Assembly: GCA_003009755.1 (NCBI GenBank)
Contig: PXUB01000030.1
Coordinates: forward strand, 36,638 to 100,637
Length of the DNA: 64,000 nt
Reading direction: 5' to 3'
From: Thermoplasmatales archaeon SW_10_69_26
Lineage (GTDB): Archaea > Thermoplasmatota > SW-10-69-26
The notes below the pieces were generated by a model that ran no database searches, was not told where the DNA came from, and saw nothing but the letters and a program-made list of their open reading frames with translations. A program made the translations under genes and the position numbers. Within the stretch, counting starts at the first letter, position 1; each line of letters begins with the position of its first letter. Shown here one piece after another: positions 14,365 to 23,576 of the stretch.

Positions 14365-16971
14365 ATGGTGTCCGTCCCCGCTCGCCGCCTGCTGCTGGTC
14401 GTCGCGGTCCTCCTCGTGGTCGTGCCGGCCGTCGACGCCGTGCGCGTGCTCGACAGCCCCGGCCAGCTGCCGGACCGCGTCCACGGCTACGGCACCGCGC
14501 AGATCGACGACGAAAGCTACCTCGTCGGCGGCGGGCGCGGGCAAGGCTACATCGACGAGATCACGCTCCTCCGCGCGGACGGGACCGCCGATACGGTCGC
14601 CAGCCTGCCCACCGCGCTGAAATCCCCGGCCGCAGCCGCCCACGAGGGCCAGGTGTACGTCTTCGGCGGCGCCCAAGCCTCCGCCAGCGACGACCTGCCG
14701 GAGACGACGAGCGCGATCCACCGCTTCGATCCGCAGACCGGCGAGGCGACCCGGATCACGGGCGTCTCCCTGCCCGACCCCGTCGCCGCCGCCTCCGCGG
14801 TGACGATCGACGACCGGATCTACGTGCTCGGCGGGCTCTCGATCCAACCCAACGAGGACCCGCAGGTCGACTTCCACCCGTGGGTGGCAGCCTTCGACCC
14901 CGAGCAGGAGACGATCACCCAACTCGACGCCGAGCTGCCCACCGGACGGGCCCAGGCCAGCGCCCTCGCCGTCGACGGCGAGATCGTGTACCTGGGCGGC
15001 CACGCGGAGGCCGGCGAGGACACCTGCCCCGGGCAAGCTTCCACCTGCTTCGTGCCCGACGTCCTCACGCTCGACCCCGAGGCCGACACCCTCACGAAGA
15101 TCGGCGAGCTGGACGAGCCGCTGCGCTGGACGGCCGCCATCGAGCACGAGGGCACCGCCTACGTCCTGGGCGGTTGCAGCGCCAACTGCGATCCCCACCG
15201 CGGCTCGGCCGCGATCCAGACCGTCGATCCCGCGACGGGCGAGACCGCGACCCTGCCGGTCACGATGCCGCTCACCGGCGGCCGCAACGGCGCCTTCCTC
15301 CACGGTGACGAAGCCTGGGTCCCCGGCGGCGTGCGCGCCACCCAGAACGGCACCGAGGACCACGCCACCGTCCTCCGCGTCGAGCTGGGGCCGACCCGGT
15401 CGTGGGCACCCACGAACCTCTCCGCCGAGGCCGTGCCCGGCGGCATCCGCCTCGACTGGGAGCCCCCCGAGTACGACGGCGGCAGCCCCGTCGAGGGCTA
15501 CATCGTCGAGCGCTCGCGCGGGGCCCGCGAACCCGTGCGCCTCGACGCTGTCTCCGACACCCGGTTCCGCGACACCAACGCCAGCCAGGGCACCACCTAC
15601 ACCTACCAGATCCGCGCCGAGAACCCCCACGGGGTCAGCGCCCCCAGCGGCGGCGTGGACGTGCGAGCCACCCAGACGCCCCAGGCGCCGGCCGTGACCG
15701 CCCAAGGGGGCGACGGGAAGCTCGTCGTGCAGTGGAGCCCGCCCGACGACACCGGCGGCCTCGACATCGAGTCCTACCGCGTGTTCGCCTACGCCCCCGA
15801 CAGCGATGCCGACCTCGAACGCTGTGCCTCCGCCTGCTGGGGCACCGTCTCCGAGTCCGCCACGCGCGCCTCGATCACCTCCGTCCAGGACGAACCGGTC
15901 GAGAACGGCGCCACCTACGAGATCCGGGTCCAAGCCCGCAACGGGAACGGGTGGGGTCAACCCTCCGATCCCCAGCAGGTCCAACCCCGTCCCGTGCCCG
16001 AGGCGCCCACCGAGCTGACGGCGCGGGCCGACGAGGGCTCGGGCCAGGTCGAGCTCGGCTGGCAACCGCCCGCGGAGGACGTCGACGGCTACGCCGTCTA
16101 CCGCGGGCCGGCGCTCGACGAGCTCGAGCTGTTGACCCGCTCCAGCGACACCGAGCACACCGACGGCGACGGCGTTCCCCGCGGCCAGACGGTCGTGTAC
16201 GCCGTGGCGGCTCGCAACGGCGACGCCGAGAGCCCGCTCGGCCAGCCCGCGCGCGCCGTGTTCGCGACGCCGCCGGGCGAGGTGGCCGATCTCTCGGCGC
16301 GCTGGACCGGCTCCCACGTCCACGTCTCGTGGTCCCCGCCGAACGAGACCGGCGGCGAACCGCTGCAGGCCTACGAGGTCGCCCGCACCCGCGGCGCCAT
16401 GGACCCCGAGGAGGCCGACGCCGAGATCCAGCGCACCGCCGTGGAGCGCTACCGGGACAGCAACCCGCCGCGCGGCAAGCCCGTGTCCTACCACGTGCGC
16501 GCCGTGACCGACGCCGGCGAGGGGCCCTGGGAGTTCCGCCAGGTCCGCGTCCCGCTGACGCAGGACAGCCGCCCGCCGGTGCCGGCGCTGGCCGCCCACC
16601 CCGGCCAGGTCGACGTCGGCGGCCGGGTCGTGTTCGACGCCAGCGGGAGCCAGGACGACGAGGGCATCGTCGCCTACAACTTCACGTTCGGCGACGGCGA
16701 CGGCACCGGCTGGCGCTCGAGCCCCCGCGTGACGTACAACTACGAGGAGCAGGGCGTCTACGAGGCCACCGTCACCGTGCGGGACGCCAGCGGGCTGCAG
16801 GCCGCCAGCCAGGCCACGATCGCCGTCGGCCCGCCGGAGGACGATGGATCCCAGGAGCCCGTCGGCGGCGACGTCAACCAGACGGTCGGCGAGACCGACG
16901 ACGCGCCGATCCCGGCGCTGGCGGCGTTGCTCGGCTTGGCCGCGGCCGCGCGGCTGGCTCGCCGGTCGTGA
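14365..16971 (+). CDS. Large surface protein: kelch propeller, FnIII repeats, PKD, C-terminal anchor
   Basis: 868 residues. Signal peptide at 1-26. Residues 30-360 contain kelch-type units (VYVFGGAQ, IYVLGGLS, EIVYLGGHA, AYVLGGCS) predicting a beta-propeller. Three to four fibronectin type III domains follow (about 345-720, with SWSPPNETGGEPLQAYEV as a typical repeat start). Then come a PKD domain (about 730-815, FTFGDGDGTGW), an acidic linker and a C-terminal helix ending LAARRS-like (AAARLARRS). The layout is of an extracellular, cell-anchored binding protein. It follows the aminotransferase by 12 bases. Confidence 0.85.
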   Translation: MVSVPARRLLLVVAVLLVVVPAVDAVRVLDSPGQLPDRVHGYGTAQIDDESYLVGGGRGQGYIDEITLLRADGTADTVASLPTALKSPAAAAHEGQVYVFGGAQASASDDLPETTSAIHRFDPQTGEATRITGVSLPDPVAAASAVTIDDRIYVLGGLSIQPNEDPQVDFHPWVAAFDPEQETITQLDAELPTGRAQASALAVDGEIVYLGGHAEAGEDTCPGQASTCFVPDVLTLDPEADTLTKIGELDEPLRWTAAIEHEGTAYVLGGCSANCDPHRGSAAIQTVDPATGETATLPVTMPLTGGRNGAFLHGDEAWVPGGVRATQNGTEDHATVLRVELGPTRSWAPTNLSAEAVPGGIRLDWEPPEYDGGSPVEGYIVERSRGAREPVRLDAVSDTRFRDTNASQGTTYTYQIRAENPHGVSAPSGGVDVRATQTPQAPAVTAQGGDGKLVVQWSPPDDTGGLDIESYRVFAYAPDSDADLERCASACWGTVSESATRASITSVQDEPVENGATYEIRVQARNGNGWGQPSDPQQVQPRPVPEAPTELTARADEGSGQVELGWQPPAEDVDGYAVYRGPALDELELLTRSSDTEHTDGDGVPRGQTVVYAVAARNGDAESPLGQPARAVFATPPGEVADLSARWTGSHVHVSWSPPNETGGEPLQAYEVARTRGAMDPEEADAEIQRTAVERYRDSNPPRGKPVSYHVRAVTDAGEGPWEFRQVRVPLTQDSRPPVPALAAHPGQVDVGGRVVFDASGSQDDEGIVAYNFTFGDGDGTGWRSSPRVTYNYEEQGVYEATVTVRDASGLQAASQATIAVGPPEDDGSQEPVGGDVNQTVGETDDAPIPALAALLGLAAAARLARRS

Positions 16972-16980
16972 CCTCGGTCC

Positions 16981-18924
16981 TCAGGCGAGCTCGTCGAAGC
17001 CGATCTCGCCCTCGATGTAGGATGCCAGGTTCCCAGCCAGCGCGTCCACCGGCACCCGGACCTGCTCGGTCGAGTCCCGGTCGCGCACCGTGACCTCGCC
17101 CTCCTCGAGCGTCTCGTGGTCCACGGTCACGCACACCGGCGTGCCCGCCTCGTCCATGCGAGCATACCGGCGCCCGATCGAGCCGCCCTCGTCGTAGTTG
17201 GTGACCAGGCCCGCCCGCTTGAGCTCGGTCTCAATCTCGCGGGCGCGCTCGGGCAGCCCGTCCTTGCTGACGAGCGGGAACACGCCCACGTCCAAGGGGG
17301 ACAGCTCGCGCGGCAGGGACAGCGTGTCCACGTCGCCGGTCGTGTCCCAGTTGTGCTCGAGCACCGCGTACAGGATCCGGTCGACGCCGTAGGAGGGCTC
17401 GATGACGTGCGGGAACACCCACTCGCCCTCCTGGCGATCGGTCTCCTCGACGAGCTCGTAGGCCTCGGCGGGCACCTCGATGTCCTCGCCGTCGACCTCG
17501 ACCGTGACGGCCTGGCTGGGGTCCACGCCGTCGGCATCGCGCTTGCGCAGCGCCTCGGCCACGGTGCCGGCCTGGCCCTTGAACTCGGGGCCGAGCAGGC
17601 TCATGTCCGGTTCCAGCCGGGAGATCTCGCGCTCGATCGCCTCCTCGAAGCGGCGGAACACCTTCATCCGCTCGCCGCTCTCCCGCTCGTGGCTTTCGAG
17701 GTCGTAGCAGCCGCGGTCGGCGATGCCGACGCACTCGACCCAGCCGTACCGAGCGGACGCGAACTCGGCGTCCCAGCAATCCGTCGCGTAGTGTGCCATC
17801 TCGTCGGACTCGTGCTGGCGGAACCGCAGCCGCTCGCGGTCGACGCCGGCGTCGGTGAGCACCTGCTGGGTGCGACCGACGAAGTAGGCCACCATCTCGT
17901 TCGCGATCGTGCCCGCCTCGACGGCCTCCGCCAGCGTCGTCGTCACCGGCTCGCCCTCGGCCGGCACGAGATCGACCTCCAGGCCCGCCACGTGGTCGAA
18001 GTCGTCGTGGGTCTTGTCGTCGGGATCCACGAACACCTCGGCCTCGGCCTGCCAGAACTCCCGCAGACGGACCAGACCCTGGCGGGGCGAGATCTCGTTC
18101 CGGTAGGCCCGACCGATCTGGACGGCGCCGAAGGGCACCTGCTCGCGAGCGTACCGGTACAACCACTGCGAGTTGACGAACAGGCCCTGGGCGGTCTCGG
18201 GCCGCAGGAAGCCGCTGTCGCCGTCGCCGGGCCCGATCCGGGTGCTGAACATCAGGTTGAACGGGCCCACCTCGGCCGTGCCGGGGGACACGGTCTCCTC
18301 GCAGCCCAGGCAGGTCAACCGCTCGTCGAGAACGATCTCGCCGGCGGCGTCCTCCACGCGGATCCCGCCGGGGCGGACGCCGATCTCGTGGTCGTCGGCC
18401 TGCCAGGTAAGCTGCTGGGTGCCCTCGTCGAACTGCGGGTGTTCGCCGCTGAGCAGGGCCTCGATGTCCTCGGGGCCCGGTTCACGCTCGGCGGCCTCGA
18501 TGATCGAGTGCACCTTCCGGTGCACCTCCTCGTAGAGCTTGGTCCACCCGTGCTCGTCGGCGACGGGCTCGAGCTGCTCGACGACGCGCATCCACTCCTC
18601 CTCGAGGTAGTGGTCGCCGCGGAAGGCCGTCCCGCACGACAGGCACTCGACGAGGGTGTCGTCGAACTGGTCGAGGTGGCCGCTGGCTTCGAACACGGCC
18701 TCGGGGGCGACGGTCGGGGTGGAGACCTCGCCGAAGCCCTCCTCGACGACGTAGTACTGCCGCCAGAGATCCTCGAAGTTGCGCTTGAGGCCCTGGCCGA
18801 GGGGACCGTAGTCGTAGAGGCCGGCGACGCCTCCGTACAGGTCGTAGGCGGGCTTGAGGAAGCCGCGCCGCTTCAGCATCGCCATCAGCTCGACGGTCTC
18901 CTCGGGTGGGTCCTCGTCGGCCAT
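16981..18924 (-). CDS. glyS: Glycyl-tRNA synthetase (dimeric, archaeal/eukaryal type)
   Basis: 647 residues. A class II synthetase that charges tRNA-Gly with glycine. The N-terminus matches the alpha2 type (LMAMLKRRGFLKPAYDLYGG, YDYGPLGQGLKRNF). Motif 2 lies around IGRAYRNEISPRQGLVRLREF, and motif 3 near GVDRILYAVLEHN. The glycine-pocket segment HYATDCWDAEF and an anticodon-binding domain at the C-terminus (LDVGVFPLVSKDGL onward) are present. A Cys pair in ECLSCG and another in TCLGCEE are probable zinc ligands. A TATA-like CTTTTTCC lies about 26 bases before the ATG. The tRNA-Gly(GCC) gene is 4.5 kb away. Confidence 0.96.
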   Translation of the reverse strand: MADEDPPEETVELMAMLKRRGFLKPAYDLYGGVAGLYDYGPLGQGLKRNFEDLWRQYYVVEEGFGEVSTPTVAPEAVFEASGHLDQFDDTLVECLSCGTAFRGDHYLEEEWMRVVEQLEPVADEHGWTKLYEEVHRKVHSIIEAAEREPGPEDIEALLSGEHPQFDEGTQQLTWQADDHEIGVRPGGIRVEDAAGEIVLDERLTCLGCEETVSPGTAEVGPFNLMFSTRIGPGDGDSGFLRPETAQGLFVNSQWLYRYAREQVPFGAVQIGRAYRNEISPRQGLVRLREFWQAEAEVFVDPDDKTHDDFDHVAGLEVDLVPAEGEPVTTTLAEAVEAGTIANEMVAYFVGRTQQVLTDAGVDRERLRFRQHESDEMAHYATDCWDAEFASARYGWVECVGIADRGCYDLESHERESGERMKVFRRFEEAIEREISRLEPDMSLLGPEFKGQAGTVAEALRKRDADGVDPSQAVTVEVDGEDIEVPAEAYELVEETDRQEGEWVFPHVIEPSYGVDRILYAVLEHNWDTTGDVDTLSLPRELSPLDVGVFPLVSKDGLPERAREIETELKRAGLVTNYDEGGSIGRRYARMDEAGTPVCVTVDHETLEEGEVTVRDRDSTEQVRVPVDALAGNLASYIEGEIGFDELA

Positions 18925-19088
18925 CGAAGGCGCGATGCGACCGCTTGGAAAAAGGGTTGCGTCCTCGGCGGGGGGACAAGTGATGGATGGGGGCCGGGCG
19001 GGCCACAGGGGTGGTCGGTCGTCGAACCAGGGGTGAGTGGGCTGGGGGCCCGGCGCCCGACCCCGGGGATGAGCGGGAAGCGGGCGCC

Positions 19089-19193
19089 TCAGTCGAACTT
19101 GTAGGCGCTGCCGACGTTCATCGGTTCCTTGGCGATCGTGGACATGATGCTGGCCACGCGGACGAGACCTTCGAGGTTCATCTTCTCGGACAC
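19089..19193 (-). CDS. Possible 34-residue small protein
   Basis: A GTG-initiated frame in the 437-base gap between GlyRS and the HAAS-like gene, reading VSEKMNLEGLVRVASIM and ending GSAYKFD. Codons are GC-rich at the third position and the residues are balanced rather than low-complexity, unlike random frames here. A TATA-like TTCATAAC lies about 34 bases upstream (19225-19232). The rest of the gap shows no feature. No family is recognised, and the frame could instead be the tail of a decayed gene. Confidence 0.4.
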   Translation of the reverse strand: MSEKMNLEGLVRVASIMSTIAKEPMNVGSAYKFD

Positions 19194-19330
19194 GGGGATC
19201 GACCTACCCCATGCTCCCTCAGGGGGGTTATGAACGAGATGTGGTACAGCCGTTGAACAGGGGGAGGCCGGGGCGGAGACGGAGGGCTCTGTGACCTCTC
19301 GTTCCTCTCCCCTCCTCTGCTTGGGCGAGG

Positions 19331-19337
19331 TTTTTAG
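19331..19337 (+). promoter_or_regulatory. TATA-like box for the 19362 gene
   Basis: TTTTTAG centred about 28 bases before the ATG at 19362, again implying a leaderless transcript. Confidence 0.5.
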
Positions 19338-19361
19338 CCCCGAGCCGGTTAGCTGGCTTCG

Positions 19362-20018
19362 ATGGCCGGCCAGGAGGACGTCGAGCAGTTCCTCTGGGAC
19401 CTCGAGCGGGAGCTGGCGCACCTCGACGGGGAGGAGCGACAGGAGCTGGTCAAGGAGGCCGAGGATCGGCTGCACGAGGTCGCCACGGCGATCGCCGAGG
19501 GCGAGGACGCCGACCGCGTCCGCTGGTTCCACTACGTGCAAGCCACGGCCGAGATCGGCCCGCCCGAGCGCCTGGCGGCCGAGCTCACCGGCGAACCGCT
19601 GCCGGACGACAGCCAGCGCCACGTCAAGCTCTGGGCGGCCGCCGGCGCGCTGGTCCTCGCCGTCGTCGGCATCGCCGCCTTCGCTTGGTTCACCACGGGA
19701 ACGCTCGTCCCGCTCGACGACTGGAGCGGGCAGGGCGAGGACCTGACCGAGCGCCGGACGTTCACGTTCGACGTGGCTCCCGAGGCGGACTCGGTGTTCC
19801 TCAGCCTCTCGTTCACGCCCACGCGCGACGGATCTACCGCCCAAATCACGGTGCTGGACGGTGACGCCGACGTCGTCTACGAGGCCGAAGCCTCGACCCA
19901 GCGCCAGATCCAGGACTCCGAGTTCCTGCAGGGGAGCTCGGGGACGTGGCGCGTGATCGTCGACTTCCAGTCCTACCACGGCCCCTGGAGCCTCGAAGCC
20001 CAACAGGAGATCGACTGA
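19362..20018 (+). CDS. HAAS-like membrane protein with extracellular beta domain
   Basis: 218 residues. Residues 1-80 form an acidic helical bundle (VEQFLWDLERELAHLDGEE, then ARLHEVATAIAEG-like helices) resembling the HAAS/DUF1700 cytoplasmic domain found in bacterial membrane proteins paired with PadR regulators. One transmembrane helix follows (about 88-110), then a strand-rich outer domain (about 115-215) like those of pre-peptidase C-terminal domains (FTFDVAPEADSVFLSLSF). No PadR regulator is adjacent. The role is unknown; sensing or envelope maintenance is only a guess. Confidence 0.65.
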   Translation: MAGQEDVEQFLWDLERELAHLDGEERQELVKEAEDRLHEVATAIAEGEDADRVRWFHYVQATAEIGPPERLAAELTGEPLPDDSQRHVKLWAAAGALVLAVVGIAAFAWFTTGTLVPLDDWSGQGEDLTERRTFTFDVAPEADSVFLSLSFTPTRDGSTAQITVLDGDADVVYEAEASTQRQIQDSEFLQGSSGTWRVIVDFQSYHGPWSLEAQQEID

Positions 20019-20156
20019 TCTGGGGGGACTGGGGGAGCCCGGGACCGGGGGGAGCGGGGGAGCCTCCCCGGGGCGACAACCTAGGCCGTGGGCAACGCTT
20101 AATAGGGGGGACTTGGAGAGCTACGTTCGTCGCCGAAGGGGCGGCGGTGAGCGGCC

Positions 20157-20354
20157 ATGTACATCGAACCAGAGAAAGACGAGGACGAACAAGAGATCCG
20201 CGAGATGAAGGTCCGTATCCCCAGTGACTTCTACATGAAGCTTCACTCGCTGAAGCTTCTGACTGGGAAACAGATCTCCGAGGCGGTGACCGAAGCTCTC
20301 GACATGTACTTCACCGAGGAGAGCTTCAACAAGCGGGTCGAGAAGAACTCCTAG
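20157..20354 (+). CDS. Ribbon-helix-helix-like small DNA-binding protein
   Basis: 65 residues. After a charged N-terminal tail, the segment MKVRIPSDFYMKLHSLKLL followed by TGKQISEAVTEALDMYF gives the strand-helix-helix pattern of a MetJ/Arc/CopG-type dimer. There is a basic C-terminus (FNKRVEKNS). It may bind DNA as a dimer or tetramer, either as an autoregulator or as a small chromatin-type factor. A TATA-like CTTAATA lies about 55 bases upstream (20099-20105), so a short leader with a GGTGA-like Shine-Dalgarno is likely. No toxin partner is seen next to it. Confidence 0.7.
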   Translation: MYIEPEKDEDEQEIREMKVRIPSDFYMKLHSLKLLTGKQISEAVTEALDMYFTEESFNKRVEKNS

Positions 20355-20383
20355 CTCCGGGTGCAGCATGGGCTCCGGCAGGG

Positions 20384-21463
20384 GTGGCGGAGCCGACCAC
20401 GGCGATCCGGGGACGAGACCGAACGCGTGACGCCGGTCCCCAGGGGCCGCGTCCTGTTCCTTTCCTCTTCCGAGCCGCGGCAAGCCACGGCTCAATCGCT
20501 GGCAGCGTCGGCGTCCACTTCGACGGTGAGCGTCGCGTTGCCGGGTGCATCGTGCCCGAGGACATGCCAGCCTTGCGTGAGGAGCTGGGCTATGCCTCCG
20601 TCGACCAGCCCGATCTCGTCGTCAAGGCTCGGGCATCCACGCAGACGCCCACCGTCGACGAAGCGGTCGAGCTCACGGCCGAGACCGAGGGCCTGCCGAT
20701 CGATGCCGCCGAGATCACATGGGACGTCAATGGGACCACGCACGAGGGCCCCGCCGTCGAGACGAGCTTCGCCGACGCCGGCGCGCACCCGGTCACCGTG
20801 GAGGCCTCGGGCCCTAACGGGACGCAGGCGACCGACGCCATCGAGATCCAGGTCCAAGCCAACCAGCCGCCCGAGGCCGCCGTGAGCATCGACGCCGAGC
20901 AGCTGCAAGCCGGGGAGACCGTCGCGATCCGCGCCGAGGCGTCCACCGATCCCGACGGCGACGAGCTCACCTACGAGTGGCGGGTCGACGACGAACCCGT
21001 CGACGCCGGCCCGGTCCTCGAGACCAAGCTCCGCGCCGGCCCCCACATCGTAGCGGTGACGGTCACCGACGGCTACGCCGAGGACACCGCCGAGCGAACG
21101 TTCGCCGTCGACGATCGGTTCCGCCACCAGGCCAACCTGTCGCTGACGGACAGCTCCACGCAGTTCCCCGTCTCCGTCGCCGACGGTCTCGCCGAGGCCG
21201 AGATCACCCTCACCCACTCGACGACGCAGGGGGCGGACACCGTCAACCTCACGCTGCAGGACGACGACGGGGCGGCGATCGCCAACGTCGTCACCGATCC
21301 CGAACCCGGCAGCGACGAGGCCCGGGCCCAGCTCGTGCTCGATGGGGGCCAGCTCGCCGCCGAACCGCACACCCTGATCGTCGAGCTCGACCAGGGCTCG
21401 GAAACGATGGCCACCATCGAAGGAGTTTTCACCTACTCGCCGTTACCCTCGACTCCCGGATAG
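20384..21463 (+). CDS. PKD-domain protein lacking a signal peptide (5' end uncertain)
   Basis: 359 residues from ATG 20384; the convincing part starts near a GTG at 20552 (VPEDMPALREELGY). Two Ig/PKD-like domains are visible (about 85-165 and 168-245; DPDGDELTYEWRVDDEPV is typical), followed by a third strand-rich domain to the end. The first ~55 residues look non-coding and no export signal is found, which is odd for this domain type. The opposite strand at 20492-20548 reads like the C-terminal end of another PKD protein, so the 5' end may be a rearrangement junction. The next gene starts 12 bases downstream, suggesting an operon. Confidence 0.65.
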   Translation: MAEPTTAIRGRDRTRDAGPQGPRPVPFLFRAAASHGSIAGSVGVHFDGERRVAGCIVPEDMPALREELGYASVDQPDLVVKARASTQTPTVDEAVELTAETEGLPIDAAEITWDVNGTTHEGPAVETSFADAGAHPVTVEASGPNGTQATDAIEIQVQANQPPEAAVSIDAEQLQAGETVAIRAEASTDPDGDELTYEWRVDDEPVDAGPVLETKLRAGPHIVAVTVTDGYAEDTAERTFAVDDRFRHQANLSLTDSSTQFPVSVADGLAEAEITLTHSTTQGADTVNLTLQDDDGAAIANVVTDPEPGSDEARAQLVLDGGQLAAEPHTLIVELDQGSETMATIEGVFTYSPLPSTPG

Positions 21464-21475
21464 GCAGGTGGCCTC

Positions 21476-23515
21476 TTGGCCTCCGACGAGGACGAGGACA
21501 TCGACGACGTCGACGAGGAGCTCGCCCGCATCGAGGAGCAACTGCAGGAGCTCGATCGGAAGGCGAGCCCGGAGGCTCCGGACCCCGAGCCCGAGGACGT
21601 CGACGCTCCCGCCCCCGAGGAAGCCTTCGAGGGCGAACCCGACGTCGACGAGGACGACGGCCGCCTGTCCCAGCTTTTCGACCGCTTCCGCGCCGACGAC
21701 GACGAGCCCACCGACGAGACGTCGGGGGACGCCGACGAGGGGGATGGCGGCGGGCTCGGTTTCTTCTCCGACGACGAGGACACCGACCCCGACGAGACCG
21801 ACGACTCGCCCACCGACGAGGCCTCCCCGGCCGACACCGACACGGTGCCCGACGAGGACGGCTCCCGGCAGACCGAGGACCCGGTCGTCGACGACGATCC
21901 CCGCGGGGACGCCAGCGAGGAGCCTGTCGACGAACCCGACGAGGAGCCGGGCTCCGCGGACGAGATCGACGAGGCCGACGACACCGGGACCGACGAGGAG
22001 GACGCCGACGACGACGGCTTCCTCGGTGGCCTGACCTCCCGCTTCGCCTCGGACGAGGAACCCGAGGACGAGCAAGCCGAGGTCGAAGACGCCGAAGCCG
22101 ACGGGACCGACGCCGACGACGAAGCGGACGATGGGTCCACCGGCCCCTTCGGCCTCCTCTCCGGCTCCGACGACGAGAACGAGGACGAGGAGACCGAACG
22201 CGACGAGCCGGCCGAGAACCCCGAGCCGTCCGACGACGCCAACGAAGACGACGAGGCGACCGTGGCCCCCGCGGCCGCCACGGCCGGCGACGCCGAGGAC
22301 GACCCAACCGACGATGGTGCCGACCCCCCCGAGGAGCCGGCCACCGCCGCCTCCGAGGACGAGGAGGACGAGAAGCCACGGGCCTCCGCCCTCCTGGCTC
22401 GCTTCCAAGGCGGCTCGGGCGACCCCGACGATCCCGCGGCCGAGGACGAGGACGACGACGATGGTGGCGGGATCCTCGTCCCCGCCCTGATCGCCATCCT
22501 GCTGCTGGCCGGCTTGGCCGCCGGCGCCTACTTCCTGGTTCCCGGATCCTCGACCGGCGACGACCTCGACGCCGCGCTGGTCGCCGACTCCTTCACCGAC
22601 GACGGCGGCAGCTACGTCGCCACCACCGGCGAGCCGATCACGCTCGACGCCACCGCCAGCACAGGCTCGATCGACAGCTACGTCTGGAGCTTCGGCGACG
22701 GCAGCGAGGAGACGACGAACGAGCCCACCGTCGAACACACCTACCGGGAGCGCGGCACGTACACGGTCGAGCTCGCCGTCGAGAACGGCGACGGTCAGGC
22801 CGAGACCACGATCGAGGTGACGGTCGTCGACCCGCCGAGCGCCACGGCCAGCGCCCGCCTCGGCGGCGAGGCCGTCGCCGAGCCCGGCACGGTCGGCAAC
22901 AACGTGTTCGTCGGCGACGGCCTCACCCTCGATGCCAGCGCCTCCAGCGCCGATCCCGACCGGTCGCTGTCCGGCTACGAGTGGGACGTCGACGGCGACG
23001 GCGAGACCGACGCCAACGGCCCCAACGTCGAAGTCACCCTGGACGATGTGGGCCGCTGGACGCCGACCCTCACCGTCCGCGACGACCTCGGCAACGAGGA
23101 CACGACGAGCCTGCCGGTGCACGTCTCCGACCGACGCACCCTCGAGGACACGCTGGGCCCCAGCTCCACCGAGGCCGACACCGACTCCTACCCCCTCCAG
23201 GTCGATCTCGGCCGGCAACAGGCCCGCCCGATCCAGCTCGGGCTCGAGCTCACCTACAACGCCTCCGGCAACGACACCGGCGACGTCCCCGTCCAACCGA
23301 TGGTCGAGCCGGATCTGGACCTCAACGTCACCGACCCCGAGGGGACCGTCTTCCAGGCCGACGACGACGAGGGCGAGGGCGCCGAGTCCCTGACCGTCGC
23401 CGGCGAGGATCTGGCCAACCTCGGCGAGTGGAACGTCACCGTCGCCCAAGACAGCCAGAACGCCGGCACGGCCAGCGAGGCCGAGTACGAGCTGACGATC
23501 CGCCGCCTGTACTGA
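21476..23515 (+). CDS. Type II membrane protein: giant acidic cytoplasmic arm plus PKD domains
   Basis: 679 residues from a TTG at 21476, preceded by a GGCAGGTGG Shine-Dalgarno-like stretch. Residues 1-325 are almost entirely Asp, Glu, Ala, Pro and Ser with scattered FLGGL/FGLLSG hydrophobic islands: an intrinsically disordered, extremely acidic arm. One transmembrane helix follows (about 330-358, LVPALIAILLLAGLAAGAYF). Outside are two PKD domains (about 370-465, YVWSFGDGSEETTNEPTV, and 466-560) and a C-terminal strand-rich domain. The hydrophobic islands in the arm recur about every 90-100 residues and could be docking motifs. It is co-transcribed with the preceding PKD gene. Function unknown. 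Confidence 0.8.
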   Translation: MASDEDEDIDDVDEELARIEEQLQELDRKASPEAPDPEPEDVDAPAPEEAFEGEPDVDEDDGRLSQLFDRFRADDDEPTDETSGDADEGDGGGLGFFSDDEDTDPDETDDSPTDEASPADTDTVPDEDGSRQTEDPVVDDDPRGDASEEPVDEPDEEPGSADEIDEADDTGTDEEDADDDGFLGGLTSRFASDEEPEDEQAEVEDAEADGTDADDEADDGSTGPFGLLSGSDDENEDEETERDEPAENPEPSDDANEDDEATVAPAAATAGDAEDDPTDDGADPPEEPATAASEDEEDEKPRASALLARFQGGSGDPDDPAAEDEDDDDGGGILVPALIAILLLAGLAAGAYFLVPGSSTGDDLDAALVADSFTDDGGSYVATTGEPITLDATASTGSIDSYVWSFGDGSEETTNEPTVEHTYRERGTYTVELAVENGDGQAETTIEVTVVDPPSATASARLGGEAVAEPGTVGNNVFVGDGLTLDASASSADPDRSLSGYEWDVDGDGETDANGPNVEVTLDDVGRWTPTLTVRDDLGNEDTTSLPVHVSDRRTLEDTLGPSSTEADTDSYPLQVDLGRQQARPIQLGLELTYNASGNDTGDVPVQPMVEPDLDLNVTDPEGTVFQADDDEGEGAESLTVAGEDLANLGEWNVTVAQDSQNAGTASEAEYELTIRRLY

Positions 23516-23576
23516 GCGGGCCGACGGTCGGCCCTGGCAGTCACCTTCATAGGTGGGGAGTCCGTGGCCTACCTAG

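Noticed and set aside
16880-16971. PGF-CTERM or similar archaeosortase signal on the kelch/FnIII/PKD protein
   Set aside because: The C-terminal helix and Arg tail resemble such signals, but no PGF or equivalent tripartite motif is present and the other anchored proteins share no common motif.
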